A DNA stretch of 64,000 bases from positions 25,020 to 89,019 of the forward strand of contig JBNJCX010000002.1 in the NCBI GenBank assembly GCA_051744365.1, given 5' to 3'. A model generated the notes under the pieces. That model was not told where the DNA came from, made no database searches, and saw nothing but the letters and a program-made list of their open reading frames with translations. The position numbers and the translations under genes were made by a program. This stretch comes from Gudongella sp051744365. GTDB taxonomy: Bacteria; Bacillota; Clostridia; Tissierellales; Tissierellaceae. Positions 1 through 8,715 of the stretch are shown here, in pieces (the first letter of the stretch is position 1; each line of letters opens with the position of its first letter).

Positions 1-794
1 CGGTTGTGACCGATGCAAAAAAAGCAGCTTTTGCTTTGAACTGGGCAGTGGGTGAAATGGAGAAGAGGTACAAGACATTTGCAAAAAATAATGTACGTGA
101 TATTCAGTCATACAATGAAAGACACGCCAATGACAGTGAAAAGCTTCCCAAAATAGTAATTGTAATAGATGAGCTTGCTGATCTTATGATGGTAGCAGCT
201 CAGGAGATTGAAGATTATATAGCCAGACTTGCTCAGATGGCAAGAGCTGCAGGAATGTACCTTATTGTTGCTACACAGAGGCCTTCAGTTGATGTAATTA
301 CAGGTACAATCAAGGCTAATATTCCTTCCAGAATCAGCTTTGCTGTATCATCTCAGGTTGATTCAAGGACTATACTGGACATGGCGGGAGCAGAAAAGCT
401 ACTGGGTCAGGGTGATATGTTGTTCTATCCATCCAGTTACTCCAAGCCAGTTAGACTTCAGGGAGCGTTTATATCCAACAATGAGGTGGAGGATGTAGTT
501 TCCTTCCTTCAGGAACAAAATGAGACAATGTATGATGAGGATGTAATAGAGGTTGTTCAGAATAGCAAGAATATAGATATGCATGAAACAGATGTACTGC
601 TCTCAGAGGCTATAAGACTGGTTGTTAATGAGGGGGTGGCCTCCATATCGCTTCTACAGAGAAAGCTTCGTATAGGCTATGCCAGGGCTGCCAGATTAAT
701 TGATGAAATGGAGACGAGAGGTATAGTGGGAGGCTTTGAAGGAAGCAAGCCCAGAAAGGTACTGATCAGTGAAGAGGACTTAGAACAGGATTAG
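1..794 (+). CDS. ftsK: FtsK/SpoIIIE DNA translocase, C-terminal part (cut by window edge)
   Basis: This is the C-terminal end of a FtsK/SpoIIIE-family ATPase that pumps DNA through the division or sporulation septum. The frame is open to the left edge, so the N-terminal membrane domain and Walker A lie outside the window. Visible are the RecA-like motor end, with a Walker B-like run (KIVIVIDELADLMMVA), the TQRPSVDVITGTIKANIPSR segment and the DMAGAEKLLGQGDML segment typical of the family. A C-terminal winged-helix gamma domain (about the last 65 residues, LLQRKLRIGYARAARLID) reads the polar DNA motifs. The stop is 10 nt before rimO, which suggests co-transcription. Whether it is the vegetative or sporulation paralogue cannot be told from this part. 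Confidence 0.95.
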   Translation, partial: VVTDAKKAAFALNWAVGEMEKRYKTFAKNNVRDIQSYNERHANDSEKLPKIVIVIDELADLMMVAAQEIEDYIARLAQMARAAGMYLIVATQRPSVDVITGTIKANIPSRISFAVSSQVDSRTILDMAGAEKLLGQGDMLFYPSSYSKPVRLQGAFISNNEVEDVVSFLQEQNETMYDEDVIEVVQNSKNIDMHETDVLLSEAIRLVVNEGVASISLLQRKLRIGYARAARLIDEMETRGIVGGFEGSKPRKVLISEEDLEQD

Positions 795-804
795 GAGAGA
801 TTCA

Positions 805-2142
805 ATGAAAAGACAAACAGTAAATATTGTTACTCTGGGTTGTTCCAAGAACGAGGTTGACTCAGAGCTTATGCAGAGCATTCTTGATAAGGATAATTTT
901 GACTACTCGGACAATCCAATGGATGCTGATGTAATCATAGTTAATACCTGCGGATTTATAGATGCTGCCAAGGAGGAATCCATAGATACTATCCTGGAGA
1001 TGTCCAAGTATAAAACACATGGTAAATGTAGGCACCTTATGCTGGCAGGTTGTCTGGCTCAAAGGTATTCAAATGAGCTCATGGATGAAATTCCAGAAGT
1101 TGATGCTATTATGGGTACCGGAAATATCAGGGATCTTAACAGTATATTGATGAGGCTTAAGAATGAAGGCAGAATAATTCAATCTGATGATATCGACAGT
1201 CAGTATGTAGAGGGCATTGAAAGAATCGTTACATCACCGGTTGCTTATGTAAGAATCTCTGAAGGATGCGACAATCTGTGTACCTACTGTATAATTCCAG
1301 CACTTAGGGGTAGACACAGGAGCAGAAAGATGGAGGATATCGTTAAGGAAGTTACAAGTCTCTCTGAGCAAGGTGTGAAGGAGATTATTCTTATTGCCCA
1401 GAACACTTCGGATTACGGAATTGACCTTTATGGGGACTACAGTTTGTACTTGTTGCTGGATAAATTGAATGAAATTGGTGGGGTAAAGATAATAAGACTT
1501 TTGTACCTTTATCCAGATAACTTGGATGGCAGACTTATAGACAGCATCAAGAGGAACCATAAGGTAGCGCATTATCTAGATATTCCTCTTCAACATTCAA
1601 GTGACAACGTTCTTAGAATGATGAACAGAAAGACTACCAGAGAGGACATTCAGAATACTATAGAGAAGCTAAGGAATAAGATTCCCGATATCGTCATAAG
1701 AACTACATTCATAGTTGGCTTCCCTGGCGAAACTGAAAAAGACTTTCAGGATCTATATGATTTTATAAGCACTGTTAGATTCGACAAATTGGGAGTATTC
1801 ACCTACTCAAAAGAGGAAAACACTCCAGCAGACAAAATGCCTGGTCAGATTGAAGAAGACGTCAAGGAAGAAAGAAGAGACAAGCTGATGGAACTACAGA
1901 GGTCAATCTCTGAAAAATTGATGAGTAAAAAAATTGGGAAAAAATATGAAGTTTTAGTTGAAGAACAGGCAGAAGATGGGCTTTATATTGGCAGGAGCTA
2001 TATGGACAGCCCGGAAATAGATGGTGTCATTTACTTTAAGTCCGGTAAGAATCTCGAAATAGGGGATATAGTCAAGGTAAGGGTCACTGAATATCTGGAA
2101 TATGATCTATTGGGGGTGTTATCTGATGAATCTGGCGAATAA
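805..2142 (+). CDS. rimO: Ribosomal protein S12 methylthiotransferase RimO
   Basis: RimO is a radical-SAM enzyme that methylthiolates an aspartate of ribosomal protein S12. The 445-residue length is normal. The N-terminal MTTase domain has its three cluster cysteines in LGCSKNEVDSE, NTCGFIDAAKEES and AGCLAQ. The radical SAM CxxxCxxC is in EGCDNLCTYCIIP, and a C-terminal TRAM domain covers about the last 65 residues. The GFIDAAKE signature favours RimO over MiaB, whose gene is separate at 22888-24207. A ribosome binding site (AGGAGAG) precedes the ATG. The 3' end overlaps the start of pgsA by 17 nt, so the two are translationally linked. Confidence 0.96.
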   Translation: MKRQTVNIVTLGCSKNEVDSELMQSILDKDNFDYSDNPMDADVIIVNTCGFIDAAKEESIDTILEMSKYKTHGKCRHLMLAGCLAQRYSNELMDEIPEVDAIMGTGNIRDLNSILMRLKNEGRIIQSDDIDSQYVEGIERIVTSPVAYVRISEGCDNLCTYCIIPALRGRHRSRKMEDIVKEVTSLSEQGVKEIILIAQNTSDYGIDLYGDYSLYLLLDKLNEIGGVKIIRLLYLYPDNLDGRLIDSIKRNHKVAHYLDIPLQHSSDNVLRMMNRKTTREDIQNTIEKLRNKIPDIVIRTTFIVGFPGETEKDFQDLYDFISTVRFDKLGVFTYSKEENTPADKMPGQIEEDVKEERRDKLMELQRSISEKLMSKKIGKKYEVLVEEQAEDGLYIGRSYMDSPEIDGVIYFKSGKNLEIGDIVKVRVTEYLEYDLLGVLSDESGE

Positions 2143-2671
2143 GATTACCTTGTTCAGAGTTTTTCTGGTTCCAATCTTTATGATATCATTTCTTATTGAA
2201 AGTCCCGGTCCAACATATATATCAGCTGTAATATTTATCTTTGCATCGTTGACAGATACTCTGGATGGATATATTGCCAGGAGCAGAAACCTTGTGACTA
2301 ATTTCGGCAAATTTGTAGATCCACTTGCAGACAAGGTTCTCACCTCAGCAGCATTAATCTTGTTGGTTGGTACTGGAAGCGTACCGTCATGGGTTGTAAT
2401 TATAATTATTACGAGAGAATTCGCCATTTCCGGCTTCAGAATTATAGCGGCATCAGAAGGGGTCACAATTGCTGCCAGCCCTTGGGGAAAATTGAAGACA
2501 ATAACTCAACTTATTGCTATAGTACTGTTGCTTATAGATAATTTCCCATTTAGGTATATATCCATACCAATGGATACAATTATGCTCTATATTGCTTTGG
2601 TTTTAACTGTCATATCAGGTTATGACTATATAGTACGGAATATTGGAACACTTAAAATGAATGATATTTGA
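2126..2671 (+). CDS. pgsA: CDP-diacylglycerol-glycerol-3-phosphate 3-phosphatidyltransferase
   Basis: PgsA makes phosphatidylglycerol-phosphate from CDP-diacylglycerol and glycerol-3-phosphate in the membrane, the committed step to phosphatidylglycerol. The CDP-alcohol phosphotransferase motif is complete: DGYIARSRN followed by GKFVDPLADK, giving D-G-x2-A-R-x8-G-x3-D-x3-D. Several hydrophobic segments fit an integral membrane enzyme. I start it at the ATG at 2126 (MNLANKITLFR) because GGGGGTG lies just upstream. The frame also runs open to 2102, but that extension has no ribosome binding site and does not look like the family. At 181 residues the length is typical. It overlaps rimO and is followed by cinA. 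Confidence 0.95.
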   Translation: MNLANKITLFRVFLVPIFMISFLIESPGPTYISAVIFIFASLTDTLDGYIARSRNLVTNFGKFVDPLADKVLTSAALILLVGTGSVPSWVVIIIITREFAISGFRIIAASEGVTIAASPWGKLKTITQLIAIVLLLIDNFPFRYISIPMDTIMLYIALVLTVISGYDYIVRNIGTLKMNDI

Positions 2672-2685
2672 TTGGAGATGACTGA

Positions 2686-3930
2686 ATGAAGGCAGAAATC
2701 ATTACCATTGGAACTGAAATAATGCTTGGAAGCATACTTAATACAAATGTAGTTTATCTTTCAAGACGTCTGATGGAGCTTGGAATCGAAACAATCTATC
2801 ATACTTCAGTTGATGATGATTACAATAGGCTGGAAGGCTGCCTTTCTTTGGCAATTGATAGATCTGACATAATACTGACAACTGGTGGACTTGGTCCGAC
2901 AGATGATGACCTTACCAAGGAAGCCCTTGCAAATGTTACAGGTAGTATAATGGTTTCAGATATGGATATGGAACATCATATCAAGCAGTACTTTGCATAT
3001 TCAGATAGAGAAATGACCTTGAACAACCTTAAACAGGCAATGAAACCTGAGGGCTCAGAATTTATTAATAATCCAAAAGGTACTGCCCCAGGCATATACA
3101 TGGAGTGGAGAAATAAAAAGATTATTATGATGCCTGGACCGCCAAGAGAAATGATACCTATGTTCGAGGAAAAAGTAGTTAATATAATCAAAGATGATCA
3201 TATCATAATTGTTAAGTCTATAAACACGTCTGGAATGGGTGAATCAACTCTGGAAACTCAACTTAAATCACTGGATCTCAAGTATCCGAATTTTACCATA
3301 ACAACTTATGCCAGCTCTGGAAGCGTCGAAATTAAAGTCATCGGTCGAGGCGATAACAGGGCAGGACTAGAGGAAGAGGCCGCTGAGATTTTAGAAACCA
3401 TAAAGAATAAGATAGGGAGTAATATATTAGGATACGATAATTCTTCACTGGAAGAGGTCCTGCTGCATAAGTTACTGGAACATAAGATGAAAATAGCGGT
3501 ATGTGAATCAGTGACAGGGGGAAATATTTCAAAAAGACTTACCGGAATACCTGGAGCATCCCTAACATTTGATAGAGGTCTGATAACTTATAGCGATAAT
3601 GCTAAAATTGAAGAACTTGGAGTGTCAAAGACATCTTTAAATGAATATGGTGCTGTGAGCTCACAGATTGCTTATGAAATGGCTGAAGGTTTAATTAAGA
3701 AGACGGGCGTAGACCTTGTTATATCAACAACTGGGTATGCAGGTCCTGATAGGGATAAAAACATTACAACAGGTCTTATTTATATATGTGTTATGACAAA
3801 GAATGATTATAAAATATTTGAAAGAAATTTTTTAGGAGACAGGGAAACTATCAGGGAAAGAACGACAAATTTTTCTTTGTGGAAGGGATTTGAATTTTTA
3901 AATAATGAGTTGACATCTCCTTCCCGGTAG
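2686..3930 (+). CDS. cinA: CinA-family competence/damage-inducible protein, NMN amidohydrolase-like
   Basis: A two-domain CinA protein of 414 residues. The N-terminal half is a molybdopterin-binding (MoCF) domain with TTGGLGPTDDDLTKEAL. The C-terminal third is the PncC-like NMN deamidase domain with AVCESVTGGNISKRLTGIPG and the later STTGYAGPD segment. The usual ESCTGG motif reads ESVTGG here. The family recycles NMN or cleans pyridine-nucleotide damage, and gene order cinA-recA is conserved in many Firmicutes. A 14-nt gap follows pgsA, with the ribosome binding site TTGGAGATGA. The recA promoter begins inside the last codons of this gene. Confidence 0.93.
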   Translation: MKAEIITIGTEIMLGSILNTNVVYLSRRLMELGIETIYHTSVDDDYNRLEGCLSLAIDRSDIILTTGGLGPTDDDLTKEALANVTGSIMVSDMDMEHHIKQYFAYSDREMTLNNLKQAMKPEGSEFINNPKGTAPGIYMEWRNKKIIMMPGPPREMIPMFEEKVVNIIKDDHIIIVKSINTSGMGESTLETQLKSLDLKYPNFTITTYASSGSVEIKVIGRGDNRAGLEEEAAEILETIKNKIGSNILGYDNSSLEEVLLHKLLEHKMKIAVCESVTGGNISKRLTGIPGASLTFDRGLITYSDNAKIEELGVSKTSLNEYGAVSSQIAYEMAEGLIKKTGVDLVISTTGYAGPDRDKNITTGLIYICVMTKNDYKIFERNFLGDRETIRERTTNFSLWKGFEFLNNELTSPSR

Positions 3931-3938
3931 TGTAATAT
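3910..3938 (+). promoter_or_regulatory. Sigma-A promoter of recA
   Basis: TTGACA at 3910-3915, a 17-nt spacer and TAATAT at 3933-3938. The -35 box sits inside the end of cinA. The predicted start, near 3945, falls at the LexA box, so recA and the genes behind it can be transcribed independently of rimO-pgsA-cinA. Confidence 0.75.
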
Positions 3939-3947
3939 ATAATAAAA

Positions 3948-3959
3948 GAACTAACGTTC
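3948..3959 (+). promoter_or_regulatory. LexA (SOS) box of recA
   Basis: The sequence GAACTAACGTTC is a perfect GAAC-N4-GTTC dyad, the Gram-positive LexA/DinR core. It lies 9 nt downstream of the recA -10 box, where bound LexA would block initiation. The lexA gene itself is at 15220-15837. Confidence 0.85.
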
Positions 3960-4000
3960 GAATAATTGAAAGGGGTGAATCCAGTAAAACTGGAGACAAT

Positions 4001-5032
4001 ATGGTGGAAAAAAACGATAGAAAAAAGGCACTTGATCTGGCTCTTAGCCAGATAGAAAAGCAATTTGGCAAGGGTTCGATAATGAGATTGGGGGAAGATG
4101 CCAAGCTTAACCTGGATTACATATCCACAGGTTCGATGGATCTTGATATAGCTCTTGGTATTGGGGGAGTTCCCAGAGGAAGAATTGTAGAGATATACGG
4201 GCCTGAGTCTTCCGGTAAGACCACCATAGCCCTTCATATCATAGCAGAAGCACAAAAAAAAGGCGGAGTAGCTGCCTTTATAGATGCAGAACATGCGTTG
4301 GATCCCGGTTATGCAAAAAAACTCGGTGTCGATATTGAAAACCTAATAATTTCACAACCTGACACAGGCGAACAAGCCTTGGAGATAACTGAAGCTCTTG
4401 TAAGAAGTGGTGCTGTTGATGTTACAGTTATTGACTCTGTAGCAGCCCTTGTACCAAAAGCAGAGATAGAGGGAGAAATGGGAGACAGTCATGTAGGTCT
4501 CCAAGCGAGACTTATGTCACAGGCTCTTAGAAAGCTTGCAGGTGCAATAAGCAAGTCGAATACAACTTGTATATTTATCAACCAGCTAAGGGAAAAAATT
4601 GGTATAATGTTTGGAAATCCTGAAACCACGTCAGGTGGTAGAGCTTTGAAATTCTATGCCAGTGTGAGGTTGGATGTTAGACGTATTGAATCAATAAAGC
4701 AGGGAGACCAGATTCTTGGAAACAGGACGAGAGTAAAGGTTGTAAAAAATAAAATTGCGCCTCCTTTTAAGCAAGCTGAGTTTGATATTATGTATGGACA
4801 GGGAATATCAAGGGAAGGTAGCATTATCGATACAGGTGTGACATGTGGCGTAGTAAATAAGGCTGGTTCATGGTTTAGCTATAATGACCAGAAATTGGGT
4901 CAGGGAAGGGAGAATTCAAAGGAATTCCTCAAAGAGAATCCTGACCTTGCAATGGAGCTTGAACAGAAAATCAGAAAAGAATGCGGTCTTGAAGACAATG
5001 AAAAGGGTGAATCAGCCCCTGAAAAAGTATAA
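4001..5032 (+). CDS. recA: Recombinase RecA
   Basis: RecA is the strand-exchange ATPase and the co-protease that triggers LexA cleavage. The 343-residue protein has Walker A GPESSGKTT near residue 67, Walker B-type VTVIDSVAALVPKAEIEG, the NQLREKIGIMFG loop and the TTSGGRALKFYASVRLDVRR signature. An acidic, Lys/Glu-rich C-terminus is normal. A short hairpin (TCCAG/CTGGA, 3981-3995) overlaps the region just before the GGAG ribosome binding site. It could tune translation, but that is inference. recA has its own promoter and LexA box and is followed within 45 nt by nuclease and ATPase genes, with a weak hairpin between. Confidence 0.98.
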   Translation: MVEKNDRKKALDLALSQIEKQFGKGSIMRLGEDAKLNLDYISTGSMDLDIALGIGGVPRGRIVEIYGPESSGKTTIALHIIAEAQKKGGVAAFIDAEHALDPGYAKKLGVDIENLIISQPDTGEQALEITEALVRSGAVDVTVIDSVAALVPKAEIEGEMGDSHVGLQARLMSQALRKLAGAISKSNTTCIFINQLREKIGIMFGNPETTSGGRALKFYASVRLDVRRIESIKQGDQILGNRTRVKVVKNKIAPPFKQAEFDIMYGQGISREGSIIDTGVTCGVVNKAGSWFSYNDQKLGQGRENSKEFLKENPDLAMELEQKIRKECGLEDNEKGESAPEKV

Positions 5033-5037
5033 AGACA

Positions 5038-5057
5038 AGCCTCCTGCAAAGGAGGCT
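5038..5057 (+). terminator. Hairpin after recA, probably a leaky terminator
   Basis: AGCCTCC (5038-5044) pairs with GGAGGCT (5051-5057) over a TGCAAA loop. Only TTTAA follows, so the U-tract is poor. Read-through into the next gene (start 5078) is likely at reduced level. Confidence 0.55.
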
Positions 5058-5077
5058 TTAAGTGAAGAGAGGATTAT

Positions 5078-6046
5078 ATGAGAATACTATATTTCACAGA
5101 TACCCACATCAAGGGAACAAATCCAAAAAACAGAAAAGATGATTTTGCACAAAGTCTTGAAGATAAATTTAAGGAAATTGTATCCATGGTAAAAGAAAAA
5201 GAGATTGATTTCGTAATACATGGGGGAGATCTTTTTGATAGACCAGATATATCAATTTCTGTTGTAAGCAGATTCATATCAATCCTTAAAGAGATAGAAA
5301 AGCCAATTTTTATTGTCAGTGGAAATCATGACATATTTGGACATAATCAGTCAACAATTGACAGAACCATGCTTGGTCTATTAAAAAGTTTGGATTTTAT
5401 AAGGGTTATAAACAGGAACCAACCTGTTGTGATTGAGAAAGATGGCATCAAGGTAAGTCTTACAAGCCTACCTTATACTTATGATGTAGACGCATCACCT
5501 GAAGGGTATATATTAACGGAGAAACCAGATGATGTAGACTTTTCAATACATGTGGTACATGGAATGCTGCTTGACAAGCCTTTTGTTAAGGGTATACCCT
5601 ATACATTGGTAGATGATATATATGATACTAAGGCAGATGTAACCCTATCGGGGCATTATCATGCTGGATTCAAGACAATCACAAAGGAAGGAAAATACTT
5701 TGTAAACCCTGGAAGTCTTGTTAGAGTTACCAACAGTATGAAGGAAATTGATAGAATACCTCAGGTTGCAATATTGGATCTTAATGAAGACATAGGAATA
5801 CTGATGGTGCCCCTTGAGTCTTCAAAGCCCGGAGAAGAAGTGCTCGACCGTACTGAAATGGAGAGGAGTTCCTTTAAGAGCGAAAGAATTGTCCAGTTCA
5901 AACACTCAATAGATACTGCGATGAATTTTGAAAAAATGGACTTGAATGATATCCTCATAGAAGTGACCATGTCAGAGGGTGTCTCAGAGAAAGTGAAGGA
6001 AGAAGCCCTTAAGAGAATAGCTAACTCCCAAATGAAGGGATATTAG
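5078..6046 (+). CDS. Metallophosphoesterase, Mre11/SbcD-like DNA exonuclease
   Basis: A 322-residue calcineurin-like phosphoesterase of the Mre11/SbcD type. All metal-site motifs are present in order: FTDTHIKG (D-x-H) near residue 7, HGGDLFDRP near 48, VSGNHDIFG near 80, the histidine in VVHGMLLD near 165 and SGHYHAG near 191. The C-terminal 100 residues would form the capping and ATPase-contact region. It probably cuts DNA ends as the nuclease partner of the split SMC-type ATPase encoded next; its stop is 8 nt before that ATG. It is shorter than classical SbcD (about 370-400 residues). The position behind recA suggests SOS-linked expression, which is inference. Confidence 0.85.
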   Translation: MRILYFTDTHIKGTNPKNRKDDFAQSLEDKFKEIVSMVKEKEIDFVIHGGDLFDRPDISISVVSRFISILKEIEKPIFIVSGNHDIFGHNQSTIDRTMLGLLKSLDFIRVINRNQPVVIEKDGIKVSLTSLPYTYDVDASPEGYILTEKPDDVDFSIHVVHGMLLDKPFVKGIPYTLVDDIYDTKADVTLSGHYHAGFKTITKEGKYFVNPGSLVRVTNSMKEIDRIPQVAILDLNEDIGILMVPLESSKPGEEVLDRTEMERSSFKSERIVQFKHSIDTAMNFEKMDLNDILIEVTMSEGVSEKVKEEALKRIANSQMKGY

Positions 6047-6054
6047 AGGTGATT

Positions 6055-7503
6055 ATGCGATATATAAAAAAGATAATACTTGAGAATTTTCAGAGCCATA
6101 AATATTCTGAAGTGGAATTTGGCCCTGAGCTTAATGTTATTGTCGGTCCGTCTGATTCAGGTAAATCTTCTATTATCAGAGCGCTGAAGTGGGTAATGTA
6201 TAATGAACCGGCAGGAGACTTTTTCATAAGGGAAGGCGAAAAAGAATGCACTGTAACACTTATATTAAGTGATGGTACACAGCTTCAGAGATATAGAACA
6301 AGGAGTAAGAATGGCTACAGACTAATTGACAATAAAGGAGAAGAATCAAGATTTGAGGGAATTGGTTCAACAGTTCCTCAGGAAGTAACCGATGTCACTG
6401 GAATAAGAAAAATTCAACTGGACAGTGATTCAACTAATGCAATAAATCTTGGAGAACAGCTTGAGGGTGCTTTTCTGCTTACAGAAAAGTCTTCAACGAG
6501 AGCAAATGCAATAGGTAGACTTGTAGGAGTCGACATAGTTGACGATGCCTTGAGGGATGTATTGAGGGATGTGCGATTACTGTCTCAAACCAGAAAACAG
6601 AGGGAAGATGCTCTTCAAGAGACTATTGAAAAAATAGATAAGTATAACTACATTGACAACCTCAAGGAAATACATGAAAAAACCTTCTCTATAATGGAGA
6701 AAGTGAGTAAGCATCAAAATCAGATTGAAGCTCTGGATAAATTGAACAGAAAATTTAATGCTTTGAAATACGAGATTTCCAGGACTGAAAAAATCATAAA
6801 TAGTCTTAGAAGTACTGAAAAACTTCAAAATTTATTCTGGGTAATTGAAAGCAGTATATCTAACTATACTAGATACACAAAATATCATGATTTTATCACA
6901 AATAATAAATATGAAAGCACTAATTTAAATATTATACTTGATAGCCTTTCAGATATCCACAAGACATCTCCGATGGAATTGAGCATAGAACTCCTGATAA
7001 TCAGACATGATAGATTGGAAAAGCTAAGGGACCAGTTAAACTCTAATACTAGGGATTCAACAATTATCGACCAAATGACAAAAAAACTTGTACATGTAGA
7101 AAAAACATTTGAGCATTTTGAATCATCCAAAGAAAAATATAACAAACTGAAAGAACTTGAGAAAATCTCAATAAAATATAGATCCATTATCTCCAGCAAT
7201 AAAAAAGGAGCGGAGTATGTCGAAAGATTGAATTATCTAGTTGAAAATGACAAGAAATTTGATATTATTAATAACAAAGCAAATATGTTACATGAACTTA
7301 ATAAAAATTATATTAAATTGGAAACAATTGCACGGGACATCAATAAAACACAAGAATCAATCATTAGCAATCAAGATTTTCTCAATGAAATCTTGGATAA
7401 TTATAGAAAATTACTCCAGGAAATTGAAAAATGTCCTTTCTGTCTTGGAGATATTGACGATAATACAATTGATCACATTATCACTTACCATTTAGGAGGT
7501 TAA
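6055..7503 (+). CDS. N-terminal half of a split SMC/Rad50-type ATPase with a terminal CxxC
   Basis: The first 190 residues form the N-terminal lobe of an SMC/Rad50/RecF ATPase: ILENFQSHKYSEVEFG, then Walker A GPSDSGKSS near residue 32. About 270 residues of charged coiled coil follow. The protein ends with KCPFCLGDIDDNTIDH, a CPxC motif like the Rad50 zinc hook, and then stops. No ABC signature and no Walker B are present; these are in the gene at 7760-8416. The full AGAGGTGAT ribosome binding site points to the ATG at 6055 rather than the GTG at 6049. It lies between the nuclease gene and a small coiled-coil gene with 2-8 nt gaps. Confidence 0.85.
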   Translation: MRYIKKIILENFQSHKYSEVEFGPELNVIVGPSDSGKSSIIRALKWVMYNEPAGDFFIREGEKECTVTLILSDGTQLQRYRTRSKNGYRLIDNKGEESRFEGIGSTVPQEVTDVTGIRKIQLDSDSTNAINLGEQLEGAFLLTEKSSTRANAIGRLVGVDIVDDALRDVLRDVRLLSQTRKQREDALQETIEKIDKYNYIDNLKEIHEKTFSIMEKVSKHQNQIEALDKLNRKFNALKYEISRTEKIINSLRSTEKLQNLFWVIESSISNYTRYTKYHDFITNNKYESTNLNIILDSLSDIHKTSPMELSIELLIIRHDRLEKLRDQLNSNTRDSTIIDQMTKKLVHVEKTFEHFESSKEKYNKLKELEKISIKYRSIISSNKKGAEYVERLNYLVENDKKFDIINNKANMLHELNKNYIKLETIARDINKTQESIISNQDFLNEILDNYRKLLQEIEKCPFCLGDIDDNTIDHIITYHLGG

Positions 7504-7505
7504 CT

Positions 7506-7757
7506 ATGAATTATGAAAATGAACTAAAAGAGCTGAAGGATGATCTTGAAAAGGCTAAAAATCTTAAATATCGAGCTGAAGCCAGAATGGAGCAGCTAAA
7601 AAAACAGGAGGATGAAATAATTTCTGAGCTGGATAAACTAGGAGTTAAACCTGAAAAGCTTGATTATGAGATTTCAAAGTTGAAATCTGAGATTGAGACG
7701 TTGTTGAAGGAAGCGAATGAGCTAATACCAAAAGATCTTATTAAAAAGCAGGAATAG
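7506..7757 (+). CDS. Small coiled-coil protein between the two ATPase halves
   Basis: An 83-residue, strongly charged protein that reads as almost continuous heptad-type coiled coil (LKELKDDLEKAKNLKYRAEA, then KLKSEIETLLKEANELI). No catalytic motif or cysteine pair is visible. AGGAGGT precedes its ATG, the stop is 2 nt before the next gene, and the upstream gene ends 2 nt before its start. It is translated as its own gene. I infer that it bridges or replaces part of the returning coiled coil of a Rad50-like arm. Family unknown. Confidence 0.75.
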   Translation: MNYENELKELKDDLEKAKNLKYRAEARMEQLKKQEDEIISELDKLGVKPEKLDYEISKLKSEIETLLKEANELIPKDLIKKQE

Positions 7758-7759
7758 AT

Positions 7760-8416
7760 ATGAGAGAAGAAATTAATACTCTGGATAAGAGAATTTCTGA
7801 GCTGGGAAACTTTATCAACAGACAGGAAGGAAAGCGGGAGCAATTACTGGAGCTGAAAAATTACTATGAAGAGGACTTGAATAGAATAATTGATGAGACT
7901 GACCTTTTAGAGCAGGTTATGGTACTTTTCCAGAAGACATCTGAGTACGCTAGAAATCAGGCAAAGAGTCAGATTGAAAATCTGGTTACCAAATGCCTCC
8001 AATATATTTTCGAAACAAACATAGAATTTATAATTGAGATTGAGGAATTAAGGAATAAAGCTAATGCAGAGTTTTATGTGATTAATGATACTTCAGACTT
8101 CTTTCTCAAGACAAAGCCAGAGCAATCAAGAGGTGGTGGAGTTGTAGATATTGTATCACTTGCTTTGAGAATTTCATTTATGCAAACCCATAAGCCACCA
8201 ATTGGTGGACCATTGATACTTGATGAACCAGCAAAGCATGTGAGTGAAGAATATATATATAATGTCGGAGACTTTCTCAGACAGTCATCTTCAATGTTCA
8301 ACAGACAGATAATCATGGTTACTCACAATTCTCATTTGGCAGCTCTATCAGAAAACGCATATAGGGTTGAATTATCTGGAACAACCAGCGTTGTTACTCT
8401 TGAAAGAGACCTGTAA
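7760..8416 (+). CDS. C-terminal half of a split SMC/Rad50-type ATPase
   Basis: A 218-residue protein that begins with coiled coil (residues 1-75) and ends with the C-terminal lobe of an SMC/Rad50 ATPase. Visible are a signature-like segment (SRGGGVVDIVSLALR near residue 120), Walker B with catalytic glutamate (GGPLILDEPAKHVSEE near 150) and a switch histidine (QIIMVTHNSHLAAL near 185). It lacks a Walker A, which is on the protein encoded at 6055-7503. The two should join to make one composite ATP site, as in Rad50 dimers. The gene ends the operon that begins at recA; 328 nt without a gene follow. Confidence 0.85.
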   Translation: MREEINTLDKRISELGNFINRQEGKREQLLELKNYYEEDLNRIIDETDLLEQVMVLFQKTSEYARNQAKSQIENLVTKCLQYIFETNIEFIIEIEELRNKANAEFYVINDTSDFFLKTKPEQSRGGGVVDIVSLALRISFMQTHKPPIGGPLILDEPAKHVSEEYIYNVGDFLRQSSSMFNRQIIMVTHNSHLAALSENAYRVELSGTTSVVTLERDL

Positions 8417-8535
8417 CAACAGCTAACATATGCAGCAGTCGTATTTTGTACTAATCGTTTTGAATCATACAGTTATAACCCGCTACGTTGCAATATTTTA
8501 AGGTGGAATAGAGATGTAAGCAGAGTTAAAACACC

Positions 8536-8564
8536 TTGACATAAACACCCAAAAGTAATAAAAT
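8536..8564 (+). promoter_or_regulatory. Strong sigma-A promoter upstream of rny (distal)
   Basis: TTGACA at 8536-8541, a 17-nt spacer and TAAAAT at 8559-8564. Start predicted near 8571, giving a leader of about 175-190 nt before rny or a short separate RNA. Confidence 0.65.
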
Positions 8565-8685
8565 TAGGTTGTATGTACCCATACAAAATATACAACCTTA
8601 TCTAATCCCATAAAGGGAGTTATATTCCGTTGACAATATCCATATTTCAGGGTAGTCGGAATAGGATGATCAGCTCAGTTTTTTA

Positions 8686-8715
8686 TTGAAATGGTCTTAG
8701 TTGATTAAGTATAAT
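8686..8715 (+). promoter_or_regulatory. Proximal sigma-A promoter of rny
   Basis: TTGAAA at 8686-8691, an 18-nt spacer and TATAAT at 8710-8715, about 30 nt before the rny ribosome binding site. Confidence 0.6.

Noticed and set aside
8630..8658. Third promoter (TTGACA at 8630-8635) upstream of rny
   Set aside because: No acceptable -10 box at 16-18 nt; the hexamer lies inside the TATTCCG/CGGAATA dyad and is probably coincidental.
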